From Butyricicoccus faecihominis (GTDB lineage: Bacteria > Bacillota > Clostridia > Oscillospirales > Butyricicoccaceae), in assembly GCF_024462775.1 (NCBI RefSeq), contig NZ_JANGCE010000002.1:203122-267121 (forward strand): a stretch of 64,000 bases of DNA, written 5' to 3'. Below the pieces are notes generated by a model that was not told the origin of the DNA, did not search any database, and saw only the letters and a list, made by a program, of their open reading frames with translations. The stretch's first letter is position 1. The number at the start of each line of letters is the position of its first letter. Position numbers and translations under genes: made by a program. Below are positions 36,536-45,064 of the stretch, piece by piece.

Positions 36536-37101
36536 GAAAAAAGCTGCTTGCGCTCTTGGGCAGCCCGCATGATCACGGCTCGACGGCGGCCATGCTGGAT
36601 CGCGCCGTACACGCCGCTGCCGCGCACGGGTGGGAAGTCACCACCGTGCGGCTGTACCAAAAACAGCTCGCCTATTGTAAGGGCTGCCGGGTCTGCGCCC
36701 AAACCAGATCCTGTGTCATAGACGATGATATCCAAGAGATCGCCGCGCTGCTGCGAACCTGCAACCGGGTCGTATTGGCCGCGCCCACCTATTGGGCAAA
36801 CGTACCGGCTAACGTAAAAAACCTGTTTGACCGGCTGCTTGGCACGGCGATGGAGGAGACCGCAACCTTCCCCCGCCCGCGCCTATCCGCGGAACAAGAA
36901 TACTTGCTCTTGACCGCTTGCAATACCCCCTTCCCCTTTTCGTGGCTGTGCGGGCAAAGCAGCGGCGCTTTACGCGCCATGCATGAATTTTTCAAAACCG
37001 CGGGCATGAAGCGTATAGGAAGCGCCGTTTTCTCGGGCGCGAAAGGCAGCGCCGCATTGCCGCGCAGAACCGAGAAAAAGATCGAACGGTTTTTCCGCTA
37101 A
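36532..37101 (+). CDS. NAD(P)H-dependent FMN reductase / flavodoxin-fold protein
   Basis: 189 residues. FMN phosphate loop LLGSPHDHGSTAAML, a cysteine motif CKGCRVCAQTRSCVIDDD as in iron-sulfur-flavoprotein-like reductases, and APTYWANVPANVKNLFDR. It probably transfers electrons from NAD(P)H through FMN to a quinone, drug or other acceptor; pairing with TetR suggests induction by a xenobiotic. Confidence 0.9.
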   Translation: MRKKLLALLGSPHDHGSTAAMLDRAVHAAAAHGWEVTTVRLYQKQLAYCKGCRVCAQTRSCVIDDDIQEIAALLRTCNRVVLAAPTYWANVPANVKNLFDRLLGTAMEETATFPRPRLSAEQEYLLLTACNTPFPFSWLCGQSSGALRAMHEFFKTAGMKRIGSAVFSGAKGSAALPRRTEKKIERFFR

Positions 37102-37120
37102 CTATCATAGAAGGCTAAAA

Positions 37121-37157
37121 ACGCGTACGCTTTCCGACTGGATGAAAGCGTACGCGT
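37121..37157. terminator. Bidirectional terminator between convergent genes
   Basis: A perfect 14-bp stem (ACGCGTACGCTTTC / GAAAGCGTACGCGT) with a 9-nt loop, between the flavin reductase and the Gfo/Idh gene. Confidence 0.85.
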
Positions 37158-37173
37158 TGCTTTTGCCGTGGAA

Positions 37174-38253
37174 TCAAAGCCTCGCGGGGCGGCGGCAGGC
37201 GGTCTCTAGGGTTACAAACCGCTCTTCCCCGGCGCTTGTCAGAAAAGCGTGCAGGATTTCTAGGGTGTGCAGCGCCAATTCCCCGCTTGCCCGGTGCGAG
37301 CGCCCCTCCCGGATTGCCTCCGCCATATCGATCAGGCCGATACCGCGGCAGTTTTCGGTATGTCCATAGGTCGGCGGCACTTCGCGAAAGACGCTTTCCC
37401 GCGCGCGCAGCAGACAGACCGGCCCGCCAAAGGTATCCGGATCAGGCACGCGCAGCGTGCCCTCGGTTCCATATATCTCAAGGAACGGCAGCCCATGCCC
37501 CCATACGTCAAAGCTATGCAGAACCGTCGCCAGCACGCCGTTTTGAAACCGGATCGTCCCGGTCACATGGGTAGGCGTTCCGACCGAAAACAACTCTCCC
37601 GCATGTGGCCCGGGGCAGGTGCAGGTGCGCGTGTCAAACCCCTTTGCCGTCATTGCGCAAACGGAGCGCGCGGGCCCCAGCAGATGGATCAGCGCCGTCA
37701 TATAGTAAGGCCCGTAGTCCAGCAGGGGGCCCGCACCGGGCTGATACAAAAACGCCGGGTTGGGGTGCTCGCGCTCCGGCCCGTGCCATGCCAAAAACGC
37801 ACAGGCTGCAAGGGGACGGCCGATCTCCCCCTGATCGAGCAGCTGGCGGCAGGTCTGCAAGCCGCCGCCCAGAAAGGTATCCGGCGCGCAGCCGATGCGC
37901 AGGTTCCGTTCCCGCGCGAGCCGCAACAGCTCCCGCGCCTGTTCCGGCGTTCCTCCAAGCGGTTTTTCCGAATATACATGCTTGCCCGCCAAAAGCGCGC
38001 GGCGGTTGATTATATCGTGCGCCGCCGGTGCGGTCAAATCGAGCACCAGATCGATCGACGGATCGGCCAACAGCTCGTCGATGGTCATCACCCTTGGGAT
38101 ATGGTGCTTTTCCGCCGCCGCGCGGGCCGCTTCGATATGCCGGTTCGCGCAGGCTGTCAGACAAACGGAATCCCGCTCCCCCGCAAGGTTTTTAAAATAA
38201 ATATCGCTGACGTCGCCGCAGCCGATCACGCCGACGTTTACCCGGTTAAGCAT
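37174..38253 (-). CDS. Gfo/Idh/MocA-family oxidoreductase
   Basis: 359 residues. Rossmann start VNVGVIGCGDVSDIYFKNL, the EKP motif HVYSEKPLGGTPEQA and the C-terminal Gfo/Idh fold with PLLDYGPYYMTALIHLLGPA. It is an NAD(P)-dependent sugar or cyclitol dehydrogenase; the substrate is unknown. The ATG at 38253 follows AAGGAG. A terminator-like hairpin precedes it, so its level may be uncoupled from the upstream ABC and dehydrogenase genes. Confidence 0.9.
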   Translation of the reverse strand: MLNRVNVGVIGCGDVSDIYFKNLAGERDSVCLTACANRHIEAARAAAEKHHIPRVMTIDELLADPSIDLVLDLTAPAAHDIINRRALLAGKHVYSEKPLGGTPEQARELLRLARERNLRIGCAPDTFLGGGLQTCRQLLDQGEIGRPLAACAFLAWHGPEREHPNPAFLYQPGAGPLLDYGPYYMTALIHLLGPARSVCAMTAKGFDTRTCTCPGPHAGELFSVGTPTHVTGTIRFQNGVLATVLHSFDVWGHGLPFLEIYGTEGTLRVPDPDTFGGPVCLLRARESVFREVPPTYGHTENCRGIGLIDMAEAIREGRSHRASGELALHTLEILHAFLTSAGEERFVTLETACRRPARL

Positions 38254-38275
38254 TCTCCCGCTCCTTTCCAAAAGA

Positions 38276-38308
38276 GGACCGGCCCGGTGTGAAGAAGCCG
38301 GGCCGGCC
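38276..38308 (-). terminator. Terminator or attenuator before the Gfo/Idh gene
   Basis: A GC-rich stem (GGACCGGCCCGG / CCGGGCCGGCC, 10-nt loop) followed on the minus strand by TCTTTT, located between the alcohol dehydrogenase stop and the Gfo/Idh ribosome site. Confidence 0.65.
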
Positions 38309-38317
38309 GAAAGTTTT

Positions 38318-39328
38318 TTATTTTACTTCGATCACGGTTTTAACCGATTTAGCCGCGGCCATCTGGTCGATGCCGTACTTGGTTTGCTCGAGCGGAACGC
38401 GCAGCGTGACCAGTTTCTCCACGGGGATCCTGTGATTTTCAATGATGTCGACCGCCTGCGGGAAGGTGCCCTTGGTGATATAGGCGCCGACGATCTGCAG
38501 CTCCTTAAAGACGATCTCCACCTGATGTACCGTGGGCTGTGCAACGGTATTGATGCCGAACAGCACGATCGTGCCGCCCTTTTTCGCGGCCAAGATCGCG
38601 GTATCCAGCAGTACGCCCACCGCGTCCACCACGATGTCCGCGCCAATCCCGGTCTTCTCCATCAGAAATGCCGGCACATCCTGCTTCATCGGGTTTACCG
38701 TGTAGGTCGCGCCCAGTTCCGCGGCAAAGCGCAAGCGCTCCTCGTTGGTGTCGCTCACGCAAACGTCCGCGCCCATGGCCTGATACAGCATCATATACAG
38801 CATGCCGATCGGTCCCGCGCCCAGAATGAGCACGGTCTCGCCCGGATGCGCGCGCGCCTTGTTGGTGCCGTTGAGCACGCAGGCCAGCGGTTCGGCTATG
38901 GCGGCGATATGCGCGGGCACCTCGTCCGAGATCTTGTACACCATCCGTTCCGGGATACAGGCAAACTCAGCCATTACGCCGTCGATGCTGTCGCCGATGT
39001 GCTGAAAATTCTCACAGAGGTTGATGTGGCCCGTCCTGCAGTAGTGACACTTGCCGCACCAGATATTCGGATGAATGACCACATGATCGCCCACCGCGAC
39101 GCCCGTGACGTCCGAACCGACCCCGACGACCTTGCCCGTGCCCTCATGGCCCAGAATCAGTCCCTTTTTAAACTCGTAGAGCGGCGGGACCGCGAGCGCC
39201 CGGATATCGGTGCCGCACACGCCGATGGCGTGGATTTCAATCAATACGTCGTCCGGATTTTTCACCTCGGGCTTTGGTACGTCCTTTACCTCGAGACAGC
39301 CGGGGCCTTGGAACAGAGCAGCCTTCAT
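38318..39328 (-). CDS. Zinc-dependent alcohol/polyol dehydrogenase (MDR family)
   Basis: 336 residues. Catalytic zinc region GVCGTDIRAL and GHEGTGKVVGVGSDV; structural zinc cysteines CGKCHYCRTGHINLC; Rossmann motif LILGAGPIGMLYMM. The nearest relatives by feel are sorbitol, galactitol-phosphate or threonine dehydrogenases. With the sugar ABC importer upstream and Gfo/Idh downstream, it probably oxidises an imported polyol or sugar. AAGGAGG site. Confidence 0.92.
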   Translation of the reverse strand: MKAALFQGPGCLEVKDVPKPEVKNPDDVLIEIHAIGVCGTDIRALAVPPLYEFKKGLILGHEGTGKVVGVGSDVTGVAVGDHVVIHPNIWCGKCHYCRTGHINLCENFQHIGDSIDGVMAEFACIPERMVYKISDEVPAHIAAIAEPLACVLNGTNKARAHPGETVLILGAGPIGMLYMMLYQAMGADVCVSDTNEERLRFAAELGATYTVNPMKQDVPAFLMEKTGIGADIVVDAVGVLLDTAILAAKKGGTIVLFGINTVAQPTVHQVEIVFKELQIVGAYITKGTFPQAVDIIENHRIPVEKLVTLRVPLEQTKYGIDQMAAAKSVKTVIEVK

Positions 39329-39367
39329 AACTGATAAGCCTCCTTCTTGGTTTCAGCATCTTGCGCC

Positions 39368-40474
39368 TTACGCGCCCTTCTTGTTTTTAAACTGCGTATC
39401 GACGATCACGGCGACCAGAATGATAAGCCCCTTGAAAATATTCTGGAAGTCCGAAGAAACGTTGAGCAGCGACAGCAGATTTGCCAGCACGCCGATGAGC
39501 AGCACGCCGATGATGGTGCCGCCGATGTTGCCGATGCCGCCCGACAGGCTGGTACCGCCGATGACGGTGGCGGCAATCGCGTCCATCTCCGCGCTTTGGC
39601 CCGCGGTGGGCACGCCGCTCTTGAGCTTGGCCGCGATCAGCAGGCCGCCGAGCACCGCGCAGAAGCAGGCGCACGCATGGCCCTGCATAATGGTGCGGTC
39701 CACGTTGATGCCGGCCATTTTGGCCACGTCCTTATTGCCGCCGACCGCGTAAATGCGGCGGCCGAACGCCGTATGGTTGAGCAGGAAATAGGTCAGCAGC
39801 AGCATGACGCCTAAGTACAGGATCTGGCAGTTCATAAAGCCCGTCGATATGACCAGATAGGCCATGTACGCCTCAATGATGAGGTACAGTGCGGCAAACA
39901 GCACGGCGTTCGCCGTCGACGTTTTCTGCTGGCGAATCTTTTTCAGGCAGGAAAGCACGATAAAAACCGCGATTACCGCCAAAAGGGCGAGCACGACCTG
40001 ATACGGCACCCTGCCGGAACCGAAGATATCCAAAAAGCCCTGCTGGCTGATGGGCAGGTTGGCCGCGCCGGTAATGGCGAGCGCCGCACCGCGAAAGCCG
40101 GTCAGACCGGCCAGCGTGGCGATAAAGGCGGGGATTTGAAATTTTGCAATGATCGCGCCAATGCCGTAGCCGAGCGCCGCCGCGCCGACCAAAAGGATCA
40201 GCACCGCGAAATACCACGGCATGTGCTGCATCAAAACCGCGGCCAACACGCCCGTCAGGCCGAAGAGCGAGCCGACCGTCAGGTCGATACCGCCCAAAAG
40301 GATCGCAAACATCGCGCCGCAGGAAGCCACGCCGTTGGTGCAGATCTGCCGAAGCACATTAAGGATATTGACCGGTTTTAGGAACGTGCCGCTGAGGATG
40401 GCCGAGATCACGATCAGAACGACCAATGCAATCAGCGAGGTAAACTTGGATACATCGATATTTCGTTTCCTCAT
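39368..40474 (-). CDS. Sugar ABC transporter permease (CUT2, MglC/RbsC-like)
   Basis: 368 residues, 8-10 membrane helices. Family motif MFAILLGGIDLTVGSLFGLTG and the EAA-like GGTSLSGGIGNIGGTIIGVL. An extra loop (CLKKIRQQKTSTANAVLFAA) is as in galactoside-type permeases. It lies 2 bp downstream of the ATPase gene. Confidence 0.93.
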   Translation of the reverse strand: MRKRNIDVSKFTSLIALVVLIVISAILSGTFLKPVNILNVLRQICTNGVASCGAMFAILLGGIDLTVGSLFGLTGVLAAVLMQHMPWYFAVLILLVGAAALGYGIGAIIAKFQIPAFIATLAGLTGFRGAALAITGAANLPISQQGFLDIFGSGRVPYQVVLALLAVIAVFIVLSCLKKIRQQKTSTANAVLFAALYLIIEAYMAYLVISTGFMNCQILYLGVMLLLTYFLLNHTAFGRRIYAVGGNKDVAKMAGINVDRTIMQGHACACFCAVLGGLLIAAKLKSGVPTAGQSAEMDAIAATVIGGTSLSGGIGNIGGTIIGVLLIGVLANLLSLLNVSSDFQNIFKGLIILVAVIVDTQFKNKKGA

Positions 40475-40476
40475 GT

Positions 40477-42000
40477 TTATTCTCTCCCTATAGCAATTCT
40501 GAACAGTGACTCTTCCGTTATCGCATCGCCGATCATTTCGCCGGCATTACAGCCGCCGCGCACCACGATCACGCGGTCACAGTTGCCGATGGTCTCCGGC
40601 AGCTCGGAGCTGACGATCAAGATCGCGATGCCCTGCTCGGCGAGTTTTCTCAGCTTTTTGTAGATCTCCGCTTTGGTGCCTACGTCGATGCCCTTGGTGG
40701 GCTCGTCCAGAATCAGCACCTTCGGATCGGTTAGCAGCCACTTGCCCACAACGACCTTTTGTTGGTTGCCGCCGGATAGGCTGCTCGCGGTCTGCCGCTT
40801 TGTGCTGATGCGCACCTCCATCTGTTTGATCATCGCGTCGTTTCGTTTTGCCTCTTCTTCAAAATCCAGTACGCCGAACTTTTTGGTCAGCGTGGGCAGA
40901 GACGGCGCGGTCAGGTTATCGTTGATCGAATGGTTCAAAACCAAACCGTTGCCCTTTCGATCCTCCGTTATCAGCGCAATGCCGTGCTTTACCGCGTCCG
41001 AGGTCGATCTGATCTCGATCTTCTGCCCATGCAGATAGACCTCGCCAGAGGTAAATTTGTTAACGCCTTCAAAAATAGAATTGACCAGTTCGGTGCGCCC
41101 CGCGCCTACCAGACCGTAAAATCCCAGAATCTCGCCCTGCTTGATCTGGAAACTGAAATTATCGATGATTTTGCGTTCGGGCAGGTGCGCGTCGAACAGG
41201 TTCCAATTTTTCACCTCGAACACCACGGGCGCGTCGGCCTGATACGTCGGCTTTTGCGGATACATATTTTTCAGATCGCGGCCGATCATCAGCTGCACCA
41301 CATCGTCCTTGTTGATCGTCTTGATATCAATGCCCGCCTGAATGAGTTTTCCATCCTTTAAAACCGTGACCGTGTCGCAGATCTGGAAGATCTCATCGAG
41401 CTTATGCGTGACAAAGATACAGGTGACGCCCTTCTTTTTTAAGGCGCGCACGATCTCGAAAAATCCATCGATCTCCTTATTGGTCAGCGAGCTGGTGGAT
41501 TCGTCGAAAATCACGATTTCGCCCTGCTCGGAAAGAGCCTTGGCGATCTCGACCATCTGCTGCATCGCGACCGTAAGCGAACGAATCTTTACCTGCGGGT
41601 CGATATCGAGACCGACCTCCGTGAGACATTCCTTCGCTTTTTCGTTCATGGTCTTTTTATCCAAAACGCCGAATTTGGTCGGATAATGGCTGAGAAAGAT
41701 ATTTTCCGCCACCGTCATATCCTGTAAAAGCGCCAGCTCCTGATGCACCAGAAAAATGCCCTTGCGCTCCGCGTCGACGGATAGACGGTTTTCGAGTTCC
41801 TCGCCCTTGAAGATGACCTGTCCTTCGTATGATCTTTTGGGGTTTACACCGGCCAAAATCTTGGCCAGCGTCGATTTCCCCGCCCCGTTTTCGCCGCAAA
41901 GAGCCATGACCTCGCCTTTTTCGATCCCAAAGGAGACGCCGTCCAACGCTCGCACACCGGGAAACTGGATGGATACGTTTTTAAATTCTACCAGTGCCAT
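40477..42000 (-). CDS. Sugar ABC transporter ATP-binding protein (CUT2, MglA/RbsA-like)
   Basis: 507 residues with two ABC cassettes. First: ALCGENGAGKSTLAKILAG and VAMQQMVEIAKALSEQGEIV then IFDESTSSLT. Second: FYGLVGAGRTELVNSIF and SLSGGNQQKVVVGKWLL then ILDEPTKGIDVG. The second Walker A is degenerate (GLVGAGRTE), as usual for this family. It powers import through the permease below. Confidence 0.95.
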   Translation of the reverse strand: MALVEFKNVSIQFPGVRALDGVSFGIEKGEVMALCGENGAGKSTLAKILAGVNPKRSYEGQVIFKGEELENRLSVDAERKGIFLVHQELALLQDMTVAENIFLSHYPTKFGVLDKKTMNEKAKECLTEVGLDIDPQVKIRSLTVAMQQMVEIAKALSEQGEIVIFDESTSSLTNKEIDGFFEIVRALKKKGVTCIFVTHKLDEIFQICDTVTVLKDGKLIQAGIDIKTINKDDVVQLMIGRDLKNMYPQKPTYQADAPVVFEVKNWNLFDAHLPERKIIDNFSFQIKQGEILGFYGLVGAGRTELVNSIFEGVNKFTSGEVYLHGQKIEIRSTSDAVKHGIALITEDRKGNGLVLNHSINDNLTAPSLPTLTKKFGVLDFEEEAKRNDAMIKQMEVRISTKRQTASSLSGGNQQKVVVGKWLLTDPKVLILDEPTKGIDVGTKAEIYKKLRKLAEQGIAILIVSSELPETIGNCDRVIVVRGGCNAGEMIGDAITEESLFRIAIGRE

Positions 42001-42091
42001 GTTTCACCTTTCCAATCTTTCGTAAAGGTTTTGCTGCAAAAGCCGGCGGAAAACGCACACCGGCTTTTGCAGCAACGCGTGCAGATTGCGT

Positions 42092-43150
42092 TTACTCGAA
42101 CAGATGCGGATACATTTCCTTGCCGACGGTCAGATCGTCGCAGCTGTTCCAGCGCAGATCGATCAGCGACATCTTAACGCCCGCGTCATTGATCTTGTCG
42201 TAAGCGGGCTCTTCGCCGTTCGCCAGCGAGATTGCCGCGTCGATCACCTTGGTGCCGTACAGCTTGGAGTTCTTATCAACGCTATAATACTTGATGCCCT
42301 TTTGCATCAGCATGACGGCGTCCTCGTCGTCATCCATCGAAACGAAGATCACATCCTTCTCAATGCCGATCTCCTCACAGGCGTTATACGCGCCAACGCC
42401 CATCGCGTCGTTCGCACTGATTACGCCCTGAATATCCGTGGTCTTGGCAAGCACGTTCTGCATGGTGGTCATGGCGAAATCGCGCGCCCAATCCGGGCAC
42501 CATTCCTGATGCACCACGGTAATCTGCGGATAGTTTTTCAGCTGGTCCACGGCGCCGTTGTGCACAGCGGTGGCAACGGAATCGCCCAGCGTGCCGTCCA
42601 TCAGCACGATGTTGGCCGGGCCGTCGCCAAAAACTTCGACGAATTTATCGACCTTGGCCTGTCCAATACCATAGAAATCGCCGGAAACAAGGATATCGGG
42701 CATATTTTCGCCTTCAAAATCAACTTCAAGCGAGATAAAGGGAACGCCCGCGTCGACGCAGGCCTGCGCCATCTCTACCGAGACCGTGCCGTTGACCGGC
42801 TCGATCGCGATAACATCGAAGCCACGGGTGATGTAGTTGTGGATGATATCGAGCTCCTTGGAAGCGTCCAGATCGCAGGGCTGCCACTCCATGTAAACGC
42901 CCTTTTCAATCGCCCGCTCCTCGGCGCCCGCCATCATATCACGGTAGGTCTTTTCCTTCATGGTCTGGCTGGTGATGCCGATCTTGATCGAAGCTTCCTC
43001 TTCACTGATCATGCCCGCCGACTGGGGGGCGTCCGTGCCCTGCGTATCCTCGGGCGTATCTGCCGCCGGTGTGTCCGTACCGGTGCCGCCACAAGCCGTA
43101 AATCCGAAAACCATGATAACCGCAAGCAACATCGCAGCGATTTTTTTCAT
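42092..43150 (-). CDS. Sugar-binding lipoprotein of CUT2 ABC importer
   Basis: 352 residues. Lipoprotein signal MKKIAAMLLAVIMVFGFTAC with the lipobox Cys, then an acidic linker and a periplasmic-binding type 1 fold (KIGITSQTMKEKTYRDMMAG; GFDVIAIEPVNGTVS; GVISANDAMGVGAYNACEE). It delivers the sugar to the permease; the ligand is not evident. AGGAGG site. First gene of the transporter set, 225 bp after the SDR gene. Confidence 0.92.
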   Translation of the reverse strand: MKKIAAMLLAVIMVFGFTACGGTGTDTPAADTPEDTQGTDAPQSAGMISEEEASIKIGITSQTMKEKTYRDMMAGAEERAIEKGVYMEWQPCDLDASKELDIIHNYITRGFDVIAIEPVNGTVSVEMAQACVDAGVPFISLEVDFEGENMPDILVSGDFYGIGQAKVDKFVEVFGDGPANIVLMDGTLGDSVATAVHNGAVDQLKNYPQITVVHQEWCPDWARDFAMTTMQNVLAKTTDIQGVISANDAMGVGAYNACEEIGIEKDVIFVSMDDDEDAVMLMQKGIKYYSVDKNSKLYGTKVIDAAISLANGEEPAYDKINDAGVKMSLIDLRWNSCDDLTVGKEMYPHLFE

Positions 43151-43273
43151 TTTTATTTCCTCCTCAGGTAGGTAAACATTGTCGTTTTCATTCTATCTGT
43201 GTTTTACTAGGAGTTCCGGTGTTTTAAGGTGGCGCCTATCATACAGATATTGCGCGGGCAATAAATCATATAT

Positions 43274-43283
43274 TAATATATTA
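43274..43283. promoter_or_regulatory. Palindrome TAATATATTA upstream of the sugar-binding gene
   Basis: TAATATATTA at 43274-43283 overlaps a minus-strand -10 candidate TATAAT (43280-43285) and lies 7 bp from GTAAAC. The same palindrome beside GTTTAC occurs in the SDR promoter at 44323-44332. It is a candidate shared operator for this cluster. Confidence 0.45.
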
Positions 43284-43375
43284 TATATCGTAAACAGATA
43301 CGCTTCTTCCTCTCCTGTGACGGGATACCACCTTTGCTTTTTCTGGAGTTTACTTTTTTGCCGAGGAACTGATTC

Positions 43376-44164
43376 TTAGTGCATTTCTTGGCCGCCGCTT
43401 ACATTGACCGCCTGCCCCGTCATGTAGCCGCTCAGCTCGGTCGCCAGAAATACGGCGACGCGCGCGATCTCGACAGGGTCCGCATAATGTCCTAGGGGGA
43501 TAGCGCTTTCCCACTCGCGCAGAATAGTTTCGGCGTCCCTTCCTTGGATCTCAGAAGCCCAAACCGATTCCCGAAGCGTCATATCCGTCATCACAGAGCC
43601 CGGGCAGAAGCAGTTGACGCGGATATTGTCTTGTGCCAGTTCAAGCGCCAAGCCCTTGGTAAAACCGATTACGGCGGCCTTGGTGGCGCAATAGTGGGTC
43701 AGCAGCGCGGCGCCTGTTTTGCCGCATTGGGACGCGGTATTGACAATCCGCCCGCCGCCCTGCTTTTTCATGTAGGGTATGACGGCGCGCGAGCATAGGA
43801 ACACGCCCCTGCAATTCACCGCGAAGATTTCCTCCCAATCCGCCAAGGGCAAATTTTCGATGGTGGACATGCTGATCGTGCCCGCGTTGTTATACAGCAG
43901 ATCGATCTTTCCAAAGTACGCCTCCGCGGTCTTTGCCATTTCCGCCGCGTCCGCTTCGCTTTTCACATCCATTTGAAACGCAATGCTTTTGCGGCCCATT
44001 TTTTGAATCTCTTGCACGACTTCGTTAGCCCGCTCTTCGTTACGGCCGCATACCATCACATCCGCACCGCATTCGGCCAGCCCCAGTGCGATCGCGCGGC
44101 CGATGCCCGCTGTTGCGCCGGTGACGATCGCCGATTTTCCGGTCAGATCAATGGTGTAGTTCAT
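43376..44164 (-). CDS. Short-chain dehydrogenase/reductase
   Basis: 262 residues, classical SDR. Cofactor motif VTGATAGIGRAIALGLAE, DLLYNNAGTIS, Ser in IVNTASQCGKTG, catalytic Tyr/Lys in HYCATKAAVIGFTKGLA and the NVSGGQ end. NAD(P)-linked oxidation or reduction of a sugar, polyol or ketone is expected. Upstream of the ABC importer in the same direction, it probably opens the catabolic operon. Confidence 0.93.
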   Translation of the reverse strand: MNYTIDLTGKSAIVTGATAGIGRAIALGLAECGADVMVCGRNEERANEVVQEIQKMGRKSIAFQMDVKSEADAAEMAKTAEAYFGKIDLLYNNAGTISMSTIENLPLADWEEIFAVNCRGVFLCSRAVIPYMKKQGGGRIVNTASQCGKTGAALLTHYCATKAAVIGFTKGLALELAQDNIRVNCFCPGSVMTDMTLRESVWASEIQGRDAETILREWESAIPLGHYADPVEIARVAVFLATELSGYMTGQAVNVSGGQEMH

Positions 44165-44322
44165 TTTTCATTCCTCCCCATCGTTTCGTGCTGTAGCTTG
44201 CGTACTGTACTTGCTTGAGGCCTGTCTACCTCCCTTCGTTTCATTTTTCAAATTATGATACAGGAAGGTCTCCCTCCTTGAATCCTCTCAACCTCGATTG
44301 CTGTGTCCGCTTTATTGTTTAC

Positions 44323-44355
44323 TAATATATTAATACTTTTGTTAGAGAGTGTCAA
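44323..44355 (-). promoter_or_regulatory. Promoter/operator of the SDR gene
   Basis: Minus strand: -35 TTGACA (44350-44355), a 17-bp spacer and -10 TAATAT (44327-44332) that overlaps the palindrome TAATATATTA (44323-44332), preceded by GTTTAC. The remaining bases between 44165 and 44500 hold a leader of about 155 nt and nothing else I can identify. Confidence 0.65.
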
Positions 44356-44500
44356 TCACTTTCTCACAAAAACACCACAAAATCAGGTGTCTATTTTCGG
44401 TTATTCTTAACGAAAACCAACCCTATTTCTACCTTTTTACCCACTTAACCGGTTTTCTCAGCATGTGCGAACGCCGCGCTGTTTTCCCGATCTATACGAA

Positions 44501-44540
44501 AAAGCGCACTGCAAGCCCTATCGGTTTTGCAGTGCGCTTT
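44501..44540 (-). terminator. Terminator of the HIT gene
   Basis: A perfect 14-bp stem (AAAGCGCACTGCAA / TTGCAGTGCGCTTT) with a 12-nt loop and T-run on the minus strand. Confidence 0.88.
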
Positions 44541-44567
44541 TTTCGTTTCACGGCATACGCCGGGTTC

Positions 44568-44990
44568 TTACATGCCGAGTTCCTTTTTGAGCGCAGCAAT
44601 CATTTCCTGATACTCTTCATCCCTCAGGAAAACCGGCTGATCGTTGCCGATGGCAAAGCTGCCGCCAAACTCAAAGCCGCCCTCGTACTTCGGGACGATG
44701 TGGAAATGCAGGTGCGGGTTGGTGTCGCCATAGGAGCCCAGATTGATCTTGGTGCAGCCCCACAGCTTCTTGACGGCGCCGGAAGCGGCGGCCAGATCGT
44801 CGGCAAAGTCGTGGCGCTCCTGCTCGGTGCACTCGCACAGTTCCTTCTTATGCGTGCCCAGCGCCAGCGCGCAGCGGCCCTTATGCGCCTGATCCTTAAA
44901 CAGGTACAGCGTGCCGGCCTTCATCTTGCCGACCTCGAACATCAGCGCCTCGCGGCCCTCATGGTGTTCGTCACAGTAAAAACATCCCAT
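44568..44990 (-). CDS. HIT-family nucleotide hydrolase/transferase
   Basis: 140 residues. Histidine triad NPHLHFHIVPKYEGG; N-terminal FYCDEHHEGREA with a possible zinc Cys pair. HIT enzymes cleave nucleoside phosphoramidates or AMP conjugates. The ATG follows GGGAGAG. Monocistronic between a promoter and a terminator. Confidence 0.92.
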   Translation of the reverse strand: MGCFYCDEHHEGREALMFEVGKMKAGTLYLFKDQAHKGRCALALGTHKKELCECTEQERHDFADDLAAASGAVKKLWGCTKINLGSYGDTNPHLHFHIVPKYEGGFEFGGSFAIGNDQPVFLRDEEYQEMIAALKKELGM

Positions 44991-45028
44991 TGTTATTCTC
45001 TCCCTTATGTTCAGAATTTAGCATATCT

Positions 45029-45057
45029 ATTATACCGCGTTTTGCCGCTGATTTCCA
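45029..45057 (-). promoter_or_regulatory. Promoter of the HIT gene
   Basis: Minus strand: -35 TGGAAA (45052-45057), a 17-bp spacer and -10 TATAAT (45029-45034). Confidence 0.6.
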
Positions 45058-45064
45058 GCCCTAT

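Noticed and set aside
42086..43171. 361-codon plus-strand frame over the sugar-binding protein gene
   Set aside because: Antisense shadow of the lipoprotein gene; no family resemblance.
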